DNA of 64,000 nt from Selaginella moellendorffii (lineage: Eukaryota > Streptophyta > Lycopodiopsida > Selaginellales > Selaginellaceae): contig NW_003314314.1 in the NCBI RefSeq assembly GCF_000143415.4, positions 493,443-557,442 on the forward strand, given 5' to 3'. The position numbers were made by a program, and so were the translations under genes. Under the pieces are notes generated by a model. The model had not been told where the DNA came from. It ran no database searches and saw nothing but the letters and a program-made list of their open reading frames with translations. This document shows, piece after piece, positions 1 to 10,299 of the stretch; position 1 is the first letter of the stretch; every line of letters begins with the position of its first letter.

Positions 1-1035
1 CCAGCGTCTGGACTAAGCTCCGGAAGAGCTTACTGGCAGGGAATTTGATCCCGAGCTTTCCAATCCACAGAGAAACTGATACTGGCATCTGCATCAGCTT
101 AAGCAATTACTCGATCAAATGGTTAAAGGGAAAAGCTTGATTACCGTGAAGACTGCTAGCAAGTTGGACGATATCGTGAGCGCCAGTGCAAGTGCCTTGT
201 TTGCTCCAGCAAGCTGGGAGCACATTTCAGACTTTAGTCTAAAGCTAAAGTCCGAAAGAGCAAAAAAGCACAAGACTTTACCTGAGTGAGCGACACGCCA
301 GTCGAGAGTGTTGTTGGTGCGCAACAAAAGATTGCAAGGCCTAGCAAGCACATTCGATCGATCCATCAAAGCTTTCAAATCAAATCAAAACTCAAAAGTG
401 ATAGAACTGTCATTACCAGTGACAAGCTCCTTCGGGTTTAGCTTGATTTGCATGACGAGCCAAGCAGCAGCAGGAGTAATAAACAGAATAGAAATCTAGA
501 AAAGAAAGAAAGAAAGAAAGAAAGAAAGATCATAGAAAGCAGGAACAATGCATAGACGATGCTTTACCAGTCCTTGCAAGGCAAACGGCCATGCCTCAAG
601 CGCTTTGTTGATATCCCCGTCCTGCAAAGTAAATCCTGAAAGTCAAAAGAAGTCAACTCAATAAAAGTCAATATGGTCAAGTCAAAATGCCAATGCTGAC
701 CAGACAGAAGGAATATGCCCGCGGTGGCCCATCTCGAGAGGCCGAGGTGTTGAGCGAACTGTCCGGGCCTGGGCTCGAGCATTCCAATACTCATCCCACC
801 AATGAGAGCTAGAGAGAACGAAGAAATCGAAGTGGAGATGATAGATCCAATCAAACTTACCCAGTGACACGAAGTTCTTGCTCACGATTCGCTTGATCTC
901 TTGTCGAGACATTGATGCCGCGGCAATGACCCTGCGATTGAGCTCGGATTGCCGCTTGGATCGCGGGAAAGAGATCGCGCTGCTTGTCCATGGCCGCCCA
1001 GTGGCGCCTACGAGTGAAACGCAGAGATTCTCCAT
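1..1035 (-). CDS. BASS4: BASS4-like plastid sodium/metabolite symporter (5' part, runs off the left edge)
   Basis: Member of the bile acid:sodium symporter family, the plant BASS4 branch, which lies in the plastid envelope. Seven exons read on the minus strand: 1035-861, 808-701, 635-568, 495-417, 340-282, 213-145 and 88-1; all introns are GT-AG and phases match. The start at 1035 gives a basic, Ser/Ala-rich N-terminus like a transit peptide. Exon joins give recognisable BASS4 blocks: RWATAGIFLLSG, LNPKELVTGLAIFCCAPTTL, QLAGANKALALALTISSNLL and GKLGIKFPASKLFRSL. The C-terminal half lies outside the window. Intron 3 carries a (GAAA)n tract at about 501-531. Family assignment is secure; assignment to the BASS4 branch rests on recalled similarity. 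Confidence 0.85.
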
Positions 1036-1280
1036 ACCTAAAAGGTTTTAGAATGCGATGTTTGAAGATTCTTCCAAGAAGATGGTTTCCCAAATTAATT
1101 TTTTATTAGCCACTTTACTCTTTTTTATAAAAGTTTATTTTGAATATTTTGTCTAAATAGCATGATTAAACTTTTTAGCACCAGTTCTTTGACTACGTAA
1201 AGGTACCGATATCTTTCAAGCATCATCCAAAAGTTCTCGTATTGCAAACAAAAACCCGGATGGTGATTGATTACAAAAAA

Positions 1281-1425
1281 ACCAGGGCTCGAGCTTGCCA
1301 CCAACGAGAGCTGGAGAGAAGCAAGAGGTCAAAGTCGAAAATAGATTCAACCAAACTTACCCAGTGAAACTAAGATATTCTCCAGATCTAAGAGATGTTT
1401 GAAAATTCTTCCAAGAACAATGAAT
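1281..1425 (-). repeat. Decayed local duplicate of BASS4 exon 1/2 sequence
   Basis: This stretch repeats, in shortened form, the DNA around the first BASS4 exons (about 765-1085). Shared landmarks in the same order are the segment ending in the exon 1 donor (cttacccagtga), the start-codon neighbourhood (agattctcca) and the 5' leader (gatgtttgaa, attcttccaag). Most of exon 1 is missing and there is no usable reading frame. It is a dead partial tandem duplicate lying in the 5' region of BASS4. Confidence 0.7.
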
Positions 1426-1573
1426 GCACAAAACTTATTTCCTTTGGTTTATGTACAAGAATCTCTCTCGACCGAGAATCGATCTCTCGGTCGCCATCGC
1501 CAAGCTTGCCTGCTTCCCCAAAGCTCTGGCCAGCAAGAAAGACGAAGAGAGAAAAAAAGAGTTCCAGATCCTC

Positions 1574-1943
1574 TCACGCTGCCGCTAGATTGGAGGTGAA
1601 AGAGACGCCCTTGTAGCCCTTGTAAGCGTAGTAGGCTGTTCTTGACTGATAGATCCCGGGCATGAAAACGAGGCCGCCAAGCACCATGAACGCAATCCCT
1701 GTGATTTTGGTGAGATCTAGCGGATCTGACGCTGCCTGGCTAGGAATTGGCGAGATGCCTACCGTGAGCTTTGTCGCCCCCGACTCTGTGATACATCATG
1801 ACTAGCCCCGCGACCATGGACACGCTGCCCAGACCCAGGCACGCCGCCGCCAGGGCGATCTCCTTGACTGGCGATCGGCCATCGATGGGCGTGCCCGCCG
1901 GCTCGTCGTCGCCGATGGAGAATGTGTGATCGACGTAGGCCAT
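1574..1943 (-). CDS. TMEM230-like small two-TM membrane protein
   Basis: 101-residue protein of the TMEM230/DUF872 family, small endomembrane proteins with two hydrophobic helices. Two exons: 1943-1763 and 1698-1574, separated by a 64-bp GT-AG intron (phase 1). Helix 1 is about residues 27-50 (KEIALAAACLGLGSVSMVAG), followed by the family signature around YHRVGGDKAHG. Helix 2 is about 61-78 and is followed by the conserved AYYAYKGYKG motif and a short tail. Length matches plant members (about 100-110 residues). Unspliced reading stops just after the first exon, so the intron is needed. It is transcribed in the same direction as BASS4, about 540 bp upstream of it. Exact cellular role in plants is not known to me. 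Confidence 0.88.
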
Positions 1944-2126
1944 GAGTGATCCCTGCTTCTCTCTCGTTGCCCTAATTCCAGGCCCTAGAGCATATTCGAA
2001 GGATATACTTTTACGGCACACAGCTTTTGACCAGTCAAATAAATATGGGCAAAAGTATGCCTTAAAACTGATATTCTTAAGGTAAAAGATACAATTTCAA
2101 ATTTAGGGTTAAGAATATGAGCGTTT

Positions 2127-2480
2127 GCCAAGGCGCTCGAGGTCGTGGATCACCTCAAGAACAAGGGCGAGAAGCTGCGATCTCCAGTGAGCATTTCGCC
2201 ACACAGTCAAGGCTCACAGGAATTGGATCGTGTACACCAACACAAGAAGGAGTTGCTGAAGAACTTTCACCATTCTGGCGATGAATTTGCTTGCGACAAG
2301 GAGGCGTACGAGCTCTTTGCGAGCGCGGCGGAGGAGGAGGGGCGGCCTCTCTGCCTGTGGGTGAAGCGGATGTTTGGCGATGGTGCGCTCTTCACCGTTG
2401 TCAACTACTTGGAGCAGCCGGGATGGCGCCATTGGCCTTTCTCGCATTGCTGCGAGGGGTAAAGCGAGTATTGGCATCGC
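2127..2480 (+). pseudogene. Unrecognised gene fragment at the 5' edge of duplicated unit 1
   Basis: GC-rich coding-like stretch reading ALEVVDHLKNKGEK, then after a gap DKEAYELFASAAEEEGRP and VKRMFGDGALFTVVNYLEQP. The last part recurs near 15375 (unit 3) and 22605 (unit 4), each time upstream of the PPR sequence. No start, stop or splice set gives one open frame, so it looks like a broken exon remnant carried with the duplicated unit. I do not recognise the family. Confidence 0.4.
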
Positions 2481-2486
2481 GGACAA

Positions 2487-3160
2487 GGAAGCGAATTTAC
2501 ACGGCTTATGGTATAAACTCCTGAAACTCTATCATTTCAGCATTTGCCCAGTTCGGGGAAATACTCCAGGCTTACGAGTAGATGAAAGGTATACAGACGA
2601 CAATCGTGGCATCGACTTCTATGATATTTGCGTACGAGACATCTAGCCTGGATCAAGAAGCTTAATTTTTGTTTGATTCCATGCCGCAGAAAGATGTAAT
2701 CTCATGGACTGCGCTCCTCGCTGCAAATGCCGGAAGACGGGACCTTGTGGAACTTGCAATAATGATCTTCGCGGCCATGCCGCAGTGGAACTTGGTCTGC
2801 TGCACGACCATGATCCAGATGCTGGCTCAGGACCGAAGCTTGGATCAAGCACGCGATATCTTTGATCGATTGCCTGAAAGGAACATCGTCGCCTGGACTG
2901 CAATGATCCAAGCCGCCAGTTCCACCAAGCGAACTATCAACTCCCGATTCCACGCTCTCCACCTTGCTGATCTCTTCCCTCCCGCGAGACGCATCCATCG
3001 ACGACGCCATCGCTATCTTCAACCGCAGCTCCCCGCGCGATGCAAGAACCTGGGAAGCGATTCTCTCGGCCTTTTCGCATCTTACTCTCGTCCAGGAAGC
3101 TGACAGCGTCTTCTGGATCATGCCACAACACTCGACGATCGAGCCATATTGGTATGGAGA
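2487..3160 (+). pseudogene. PPR pseudogene, N-terminal half (unit 1)
   Basis: Aligns in the same orientation with the intact PPR gene of unit 4 (about 23565-24250). Recognisable PPR blocks are MPQKDVISWTALLAANAG, FAAMPQWNLVCCTTMIQM and FDRLPERNIVAWTAMIQA. Frameshifts and small deletions break the frame, for example loss of the block between the last of these and the following repeat. Similarity ends at the same point as in units 2 and 3, just after the sequence matching cactcgacgatc at 24241, where the orientation flips. Confidence 0.8.
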
Positions 3161-3189
3161 ACAAATGGTGCCTAGAGGAGGCGGCATGC

Positions 3190-3680
3190 TCTCAAGGAGT
3201 GCGGCTCGGCGCGTTCCAACAGGCAGCGTCCCTCACCGGGAGAGTATCGAAGAGCGCTCGAGCTTGATCTAGAGTTCCTCGACTCCGACTATACGCCGAG
3301 ATCATCGTCGTGGAGCTCACAACGTCGAAGGTGTTCTCTCGAAGGTGTTCTTGGCGGGCTCGACACTGTCACTGGCAACGTATCCTTGCAGAAGTCCGTT
3401 GTAGGAGACGAAGTTCCTCTTGGCCATGGCATCGAAGACACTGCGTGCTTCGGTGTTATGCGTAGCACTGGAGGATGGTGGTTCAAGAGCAGGCTTCCCA
3501 GGCGGGCATTGCGTGAAAGATCTCGCGAGCGGCCTCCAGATCGTGGTCCTAAGAGAAGCAGTGGATCATCGTGTTGAAAGAGATGGCATCCCGGTGCTCC
3601 ATTCGATCGAAGATGAGCTTGGAGCTCGCGGTATCGGTTTGAGCGAGGAGAATGATCGTGCAAGCAGCGATTCCACCACG
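3190..3680 (-). pseudogene. PPR pseudogene, inverted C-terminal part (unit 1)
   Basis: Read on the minus strand this matches intact PPR positions of about 24253-24720, so it is inverted relative to the N-terminal part just upstream. Minus-strand blocks include FDRMEHRDAIS-like and IFHAMPAWEACS-like pieces, broken by stops and deletions. Compared with units 2 and 3, about 0.9 kb of the inverted part and the captured channel exon are missing. The segment to about 3930 is shared with 11371-11690 and 18150-18460, but has no counterpart in unit 4. Confidence 0.78.
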
Positions 3681-3999
3681 CGCCCTTCGCTTGATTGCTC
3701 GTGCTCGCTGTAAACCTCCTATAAAGATATGCAGAGTTCGATGGAACTTTCACACACGACAACAAATACATTCGGCGGACTCGTCTCTCACAAAGTGGTC
3801 GCAGCAGTCCAACTGCGCTCCTCTCGGGCTTCCTCCTCATCACACAAAATCATGCAACTAGAAAGGAAATGTAGCAGGATGCAAAGGCGTCGCCAATGGA
3901 AAATAAACCTTTCAGACCAAAGATATCTTGATGCCTTTTTTATTTCACTTTTTACTTGTATATTTCATTTAATTAAGATTCTAATTTCCATATTAAAAT

Positions 4000-4874
4000 T
4001 TAAATATGGCATAATATATGGTTATTTGTACCAGACGCCCATAATACGTTATTAGGAAACTTTGATTTATAAATAACTAAATTACAATCATTTTGGACTA
4101 TAAAATATGTTGGCATAAAACATTCAAGTTTAGGGCTGCAATGTTTATTGAAGACCACAATACTTCCTGCATATGTTTAAATACAAGATTCCCATTATTT
4201 TGTAATATTAAATTACAACTAAACAAATTTTTAGAAGAATAATTTTTTTCCCAAATTATTTTTTCCTTTGAATATACAGTAAGCACACAATCTACTTTTA
4301 AAAACAATATATTTTTAATATTAGGAGAAACTAAAAAGCTATCACTATAAAGAATTGTATTAGAGTATAACACACTAAATCTTAGTTGGCAATAAATAAT
4401 ATCATCGACTAAACTTTTTCTATTTAAATATGCAGTTATAGAAATAGAATCATCTGTTTTGAGATTATATTTTAATATATATTTATACCCTTCCTTTTCA
4501 AAAGAATCTGCACATTCTCTGTTTATAATATCTGTACTTAAAGCTATTAAACTTTGGAAACCATTCAATATGTTTAAGCCTGAAATTGATGCATCTGTGT
4601 TTTCAACAGAACAATGATCTTTGCATTTAATAAATACTGAAACTATTCCTCTTGAAGTATCGACTTCAGCATCATCACCATAAGTTGTTGGATAACTTTC
4701 ATCATATTTAATTTTTTCTAATAATTGATAAAAAGCTGTAATAATTTTACCAATATCATAAGGATTTAAATACCCACTCCTTCCAATAATAGGCTTTTTA
4801 GCAATAGATTCATTAAAGTGTAAACTTAACATAGTAGCTATAACTAAAATGTATATTAATCTAGTTTTATCCAT
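4000..4874 (-). pseudogene. Secreted B-lectin-domain protein, copy 1 (frameshifted)
   Basis: An open frame of 258 codons starts at 4874 with a signal peptide (hydrophobic residues about 6-24) and continues through the same N-terminal domain as the intact copy at 18556-19431. Near 4148 one base is missing from an A run compared with copy 3 (tcaataaac against tcaaataaa). The frame then slips and stops at 4098, losing the second sugar-binding motif and the last strands of the lectin domain. The sequence beyond the slip is still well conserved to about 4000, so the lesion looks young. The truncated product could still be made. Confidence 0.75.
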
Positions 4875-5539
4875 TTTAAAAAATACTCATGTTTTAATGT
4901 TATATATATGTTATATATATATATTGGTGGGACACATGAATTTCTCTCAATGAAGCTATACCAAACGTGCTTCAATAAAGATTCAGATAAACAAAATGAT
5001 GATATGCCAATTGTGTCTATCTTTTTAGAAATGATTTTATACTTAGATAAATATTATTCTATTAAAACAATTTTTATATATTATATTTTTCCTAGTGTAT
5101 TTGATGTTTCAATAACAAATTAAGAACTTAATTTAACCAATAAATTCTAACTAAATAGCTAAAAATATTCTAAATTAATATATTTCTAATTTCAAATATT
5201 AAAATCCACTACTTGTTTTATAATTAATAATAAATCTTTTTATAATGATATTTTAATAAAAATTATATTTTAATTATAAAGCTTCTATTTAAAATAAATT
5301 ATTAAAGCACAATTAAAATAAAACAAAATATATTAAAAAAATTTGCCTTTATATGGTAGTCATATGTGCCACTAGATATAACATTTTTTTGTTTGCTATA
5401 AGTAAATCTGTTATAGGTGGGATATTTGAGAATACTCTCAGTATATTTATTTGATACTTTGGATTATATGAATTAATAGAATCAATGGATTATATTAATT
5501 TGAAAGTGTTTAAGAAATTTAAATTTTTATAATTATAAC
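4875..5539. other. AT-rich flank of lectin copy 1; no gene seen
   Basis: Very AT-rich DNA. It starts with a short (TA)n tract and the shared leader cacatgaatttctctc, then aligns loosely with 12850-13480 and 19660-20160. Landmarks are ttgcctttatatggtagtc and gataggtgggatatttgag-like runs. Only small chance frames. The shared block stops at 5539, where retroelement-like DNA begins. Confidence 0.6.
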
Positions 5540-7660
5540 TGTTGTGAGTGCATGGAATATGGAAAGGAAATACAAAAAATGTGCATATCAATTAGCCCAA
5601 AAACCTCAACTTATATACAAAAGCAATTGATCTGGTGTGAGACACAAAATCCCTAGGCCCTAAAGTGGAGCTAGAAGGGTGCCATGTGGTAATGGTAAAA
5701 GCGAAAACTAAATGAGCGTAACACATTTGGATTAAAAGCTCCGACTTGAAAGGTCGAGAGCGGGAGAAAAACTCCTAACGAAGTGCTCAAAGAACAAGCA
5801 CAAAGTGGGCAATAAGCGAGGCTCCAAAAAAGGACCCAAAAGGACCAACACATGACATGTGGAAGTGTCCAAGATGGAGTCTGAGATGGATCCAAGATGG
5901 AATCCGAGATGGAATCCGAAATGGACCCGAGATGGAGTCCGAGATGGACCCGAGTTGGAGTCCGAGATGGAGTCCAAGATGGAGTTCGAGATGGAGTCCG
6001 AGATGGACCCGAGTTGGAGTCCAAGATGGAGTCTAAGATGGAGTCCGAGATGGAATCTGAGATGGACCGAGATGGAGTTCGAGATGGACCGAGATGGAGT
6101 CTGAGATGGAGTCCGAGATGGACCCGAGATGGAGTCCGAGATGGACCCGAGTTGGAGTCCGAGATGGAGTCCAAGATGGAGTCCGAGATGGAGTCCGAGA
6201 TGGACCCGAGTTGGAGTCTGAGATGGAGTCTAAGATGGAGTCCGAGATGGAGTCTGAGATGGACTGAGATGGAGTCCGAGATGGACCAAGATGGAGTCCG
6301 AGATGGACCTGAGATGGAGTCCGAGATGGACCCAAGATGGAGTCCAAGATGGACCCGAGATGGAATCCGAGATGGAGTCCGAGGTCGAGACCGAGACCGG
6401 GACCGAGACCGAGACCGGGACCGAGACCGAGACCGAGACCGATACCAAGACCGGGACCGAGGCCGAGGCCGAGACCGAGCCCGAGTCCGAGTCTGAGTCC
6501 GAGTCCGAGTCCGAGTCCGAGTTTGAGTTTGAGTTTGAGAGGGTGAAAGCCCAAAGCGTTCGTCTCCCAGACCTTAGGGGGTTTGGTGAGCTCCAAAAGT
6601 ATAGTAAGGGGAGGACTGTAGTGGAGCCCGTTTGGCCAGGAAAGGCTAGTTTGGCCCAAGAAAGCTGTACCCAGTGTTGGGTGATGAGCTGCCCACTGGG
6701 AAGTTCAAGACTAGAGTGAACACAGACCGACAAGCGGGGTAACTTGGTGAAGTGTTCAAGAGCCAGCTCTAGTTTCCTCGGGAGATCGACTGGCCGATGC
6801 TCCCAGCCCAAGTGTGGGTGGCACTACCTACTTGGATACCAGGCGTGGCTCAACAGAACCTCACTTTAAGCCCATGGCTAGAGCACCCAAAGGCAGAAGG
6901 CAGGGAGAGTACCCACGAGGCTTGCATAAGGCCACGGTGTTCTGAAATGTTGCCCCAAAGTCCCAGACAGTGAAAAGGAAGAGGAGTCATCCTATAGTGT
7001 AGAGACCAAGGATACGGTCATGTGAGGAGCAAGTCCCAGAGGACCGTGGGACTTAGTGGTCGGGCCTGTGGGCCTTGATTCAGTGGCAGTGTTGGCGAAC
7101 ACGGCCATGGGCAGAAAGGGACTTGGTGGGGACCGGAAAGGGGATATTGGGGAAGGCTATTCCCTATGTCCATGGGCATCCTAAAGATGCTAAGGAATGG
7201 ATCTAGGATGATCACTCATGGACGGATGGCCCAGTTTTTAAGAGACGGGACTGTGATGTAGGTGGTGTCAGACCACCGATGTGACCAAGGTGAATGGGCA
7301 CGGCCTTAGTGTAACGGGCTGATATGTCGGTGGTACCTTAGGGTGTCGGTCATGGGATCGGACATGTGGAGCACTTGGACCAAGTGCAAAGGTTGAGTGG
7401 CGGGGATGCCATTCTCGGGGCTAGCAAGCCCAAGTCCAAAATAGGACTTATGCAGGTTGTGAGTGAAACTCCTCCAAGTGATCAGAAGTGTGGTTAAGTG
7501 ACTAAAGTAGAATGGAAAAATTAGTCACTTACATCTAGATTAAAACCAATCTAACAGTTACCAAAATCCCATTATGGTAATATTAGTATATGGCATCGTA
7601 GTCATACACTTGGATCTCACATCATTCCTTTTGGAATAATGGAAGACTATTAGGGTTCTT
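5540..7660 (-). mobile_element. Probable LTR and untranslated part of a decayed retrotransposon
   Basis: Foreign block interrupting unit 1 exactly where its similarity to units 2 and 3 ends. The left edge begins TGTTGTGAGTGC, a plausible LTR terminus. On the minus strand the block follows an integrase-like remnant (8180-7690), as a 3' LTR would. It contains a large minisatellite and no credible gene; the long frames across the minisatellite are products of the repeat. The second LTR edge is not certain: candidates are a TGTTAG at 7556 or a TGATG near 7636. I could not find a target-site duplication. Confidence 0.45.
5867..6541 (+). repeat. 12-bp (gagatggagtcc)n minisatellite grading into 6-bp (gagacc/gagtcc)n
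   Basis: About 510 bp of degenerate 12-bp units (consensus gagatggagtcc, with variants such as gagatggacccg), then about 160 bp of 6-bp units (gagacc, then gagtcc). Unit length is a multiple of three, which keeps several frames open on both strands. Confidence 0.95.
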
Positions 7661-7689
7661 TTGTAGGTAGGCTGGGATCTGGAGGGACT

Positions 7690-8180
7690 TCAGGAGGAGG
7701 CATTGGCGGATCTATAGTAGTATCAATTGTTCCTAATCCCTTTATAAACCGTTTCAATTGATGCACATACATAATTTCTGGAGGATTGGCATACTGGATG
7801 TCATGCCGAACCTCATAAACTTCTGGTCAAACTTGCCGCAACACTTAATACAGTCCTTTCCATTGAGCAAGGAGCCCCTTAGATAAACCACATACTATAA
7901 GATGGGGAAAACAGACTAACACCAAGTCATCCATTTTATACTCCGCGGGTGGACAATGATGAGAATTGTAGCACTGTTATTGTCCCAGTTATACACGGCC
8001 TAATTGTTTGGCAGACTTTAGTCGGATAAGTGGAAGAATGCTTATCAAATACTGATCCTACGACTTAGCATCAATAGTTCGTGGCAATCACGAAAGTAAA
8101 ACCAATTCCGTTAGTAATATTGGATCATGACCATATAAAAGTTTTTATGGTGAAGCACCAATAGAACTCTGCACCCCTAT
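7690..8180 (-). mobile_element. Decayed LTR-retrotransposon integrase C-terminus
   Basis: Read on the minus strand with several stops and shifts. It begins GVQSSIGASP, then KLLYGHDPILLTELVLLS, and later YKMDDLVLVCFPHLIVCG, LLAQWKGLY and MYVHQLKRFI. These are the end of the integrase core and the C-terminal GPY/F-type region (LxxxWKGPYxVL) of Ty3/gypsy-like pol. It is cut off on the right by the 361-bp LTR at 8181-8541. A related remnant lies on the plus strand at 52140-52720. Confidence 0.7.
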
Positions 8181-8541
8181 TGTGAAGACCCCGAACAAAA
8201 TAAAAACTAAAAAATGCAAAAGACAAAGAGAAAAGCTAGTGGAAACAAAGAAAAAGCATTAGACTAACGTTGATTCAGATTGTGGAGAAATGGAACAAGG
8301 CTAACCTATATATACTATAGGTTGATGAAGCTCCACCACTCTTGGATCGAGGACGGCCTAAATATAGCTGAGGTCGAGGAGGCACCACATCATCATTAGG
8401 AATGTGGCTTGAGAATTAGGAATCGTACAGGAAATCAGAGAGTCAGGAATAGATAAGTGTTTCGAGAGTCAGGAATGTGGTCTGCAAGTTAGGAATCCGG
8501 CAAGAGTCAGGAATGTGGCAAGAATTGGGGGATTCCTGACA
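8181..8541 (-). mobile_element. 3' LTR of a chromodomain Ty3/gypsy element
   Basis: On the minus strand it runs from TGTCAGGAATCC to GGGTCTTCACA (TG...CA ends, 361 bp). It lies directly after the pol end and a purine-rich tract (gaggaggggg), the usual layout of polypurine tract then 3' LTR. The 5' LTR is not in the window. Repeats of attcctgac within the LTR are visible. Confidence 0.7.
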
Positions 8542-8552
8542 GCACCCCCTCC

Positions 8553-9368
8553 TCAAGAACAAGTGGAACGAGGATGTGAACAAGAACGAAGAAGAGGATG
8601 AGATGAGCAGTGAGGGATGGGAAATGGAGAAAAAGAATGAGGATTGGGATGAGAAGGATAGCAGCAGTGGAAGTCCTGAACAAGGTCAGGAGAATGAATC
8701 AGGTTGTTCGCAGGTTCCCAAGTGCGTTCCTCAGGTCCATAACCCTTCCAGTCGACCAGATAATAGAGTTTAGACTGTGAAATCTTGGAATCAAGGATGT
8801 TCTGAACTTCGTACTCAGACCCATCCTCGAGCTGCACTGGTGGAGGCAGAGGAATGACCCGATTTGGAATAGGATTAGGAATATAAGGCTCAAGGAGAGA
8901 AGAGTGAAAAACGGGGTGAATTTGATATGAGGAAGGAAGTGCAAGGCGATAAGTGACAAGATTAATGATGGCAGTGATAGAGAAAGGACCGAGGCGTTTG
9001 AAATCAAGTTTTGGACAGGGCCTGGTGGTGGAGATATTTTGCCTGAGGAGCTAGACTTTATCCCCGATATTATAAGGGGGACAATCCTAACGATGGACAT
9101 TGGCAAATGTTTTGTGAGATTCCTGAGCACGATGGAGGTGAAAGGAGATGGAGTTGTGGATTTCCTAGAGATTGGAGACAAATGCCTCAGAGCGGGGATT
9201 TGAACGAGAGGATTTAAATGGAGAAAGAAGTGAGAGATTAAATCGGGGATTTCGGGCAAAGAAGGGGGAAATTTGAAGAGAGGAGTGAACAGAGTTGTTA
9301 TAGGAGAACTCAGCAAAGGGAAGGATATCGAACCAATTATCCTGATGATAGTTAATGAAGCATCTCAA
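8553..9368 (-). mobile_element. Chromovirus (Ty3/gypsy) integrase C-terminus with chromodomain, truncated
   Basis: Minus-strand pol remnant. It starts abruptly at 9368 with the integrase core end (INYHQDNWFDILPFAEFSYN), then shifts frame and continues through the GPF region (RLGPFSITAIINLVTYRL). It ends in a good chromodomain, SKLYYLVDWKGYGPEERTWE, at about 8775-8700. Everything upstream of the integrase core is missing. The break at 9368 falls where the PPR copy of unit 2 begins, so the element and unit 2 are both truncated at the same point. Confidence 0.85.
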
Positions 9369-9960
9369 GACTCCAGGCCTACAAGTAGATGAAACGTTAT
9401 ACTGACGACACTATTGTGGCATCGATTGCTATAATAGTTGCGTACGGGAGGTCTAACCTGGCCCACGAAGCTAAAGTTTGAAAGATGTAATCTCATGGAC
9501 TGCACTCCTCGCTGCAAATGCCAGAAGAAGGGACCTTGTGGAACTTGCAAGAATGATCTTCGCAGCCATGCTGCAGTGGAACTTGGTCTGCTGCACGACC
9601 ATTATCCAGATGCTGGCTCAGGACCGAAGCTTGGATCAAGCACGCAATATCTTTGATCGATTGCCTGAAAAGAATAAGGCGCCTGGACTGCAATGATCCA
9701 AGCCGCCAGTTCCACCAAGCGAACTATCAACTCCCGATTCCACGCTCTCCACCTTGCTGATCTCTTCCCTCCTGCGAGACGCTTCCATTGACGACGCCAT
9801 CGCTATCTTCAACCGCAGCTCCCCGCGCAATGCAAGAACCTGGGAAGCAATTCTCTCGGCCTTTTCGCATCTTACTCTCGTCCAGGAAGCTGACAGCGTC
9901 TTCTGGATCATGCCACAGCACTCGACGATCAAGCCATATTGGTGTGGAGAACAAATGGTG
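9366..9960 (+). pseudogene. PPR pseudogene, N-terminal half (unit 2)
   Basis: Matches the intact PPR gene at about 23634-24250 in the same orientation; its first 450 bp were lost at the retroelement junction. A short deletion removes the FDSM residues before KDVISWTALL. Later blocks FAAMLQWNLVCCTTIIQM and FDRLPEKN are followed by a frameshift. Similarity ends at the sequence matching 24241-24252, as in units 1 and 3. About 50 bp of new sequence then leads into a flipped segment. Confidence 0.82.
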
Positions 9961-10162
9961 CCTAGAGGAGGCGGCATGCTCTCAAGGAGTGCGCTTGGCG
10001 TTTTGGGTCGACTCCATGGCCCCCCGTAATGGTGCCGGCAAATGCAAGACGGGACTGTCCAATCACAACCAGCAACCGAAATAAATGGTTGCTAGCAATG
10101 AATTTAGTTCTTCAGTACATACCGACACTATCAGTTTGCACAGGATCCCAGCAATGGAGTCA

Positions 10163-10277
10163 CACATCTTGGCTTACGTGCTTTCTAATGAGCTAGTGAG
10201 TATGGCATTTGCAATGGTGGCTAAAGATAAACAGATCAACCGTGTCCTTGAAGAGCTTTTCTCTGAAGAGGTGAGTT
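10163..10277 (+). pseudogene. Captured fragment of the DMI1/POLLUX-like channel, inverted (unit 2)
   Basis: The plus strand reads YVLSNELVSMAFAMVAKDKQ, then INRVLEELFSEE, and ends in the exon's original splice donor (gaagag|gtgag). This is the 3' part of channel exon 11 (26160-26070), which in the real gene lies on the minus strand. The fragment is therefore flipped together with the PPR C-terminal part that follows it. It lacks the rest of the channel gene and cannot make a channel. Confidence 0.85.
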
Positions 10278-10299
10278 TTCTTGAGTGTTGAAGAAGATC

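Noticed and set aside
5671-6811. Several long frames on both strands rich in ESEMDPRW, SISDSISD or GLGLGLGL runs
   Set aside because: They are read-throughs of the 12-bp and 6-bp minisatellite, whose unit lengths are multiples of three; no domain, start context or flanking coding signal.
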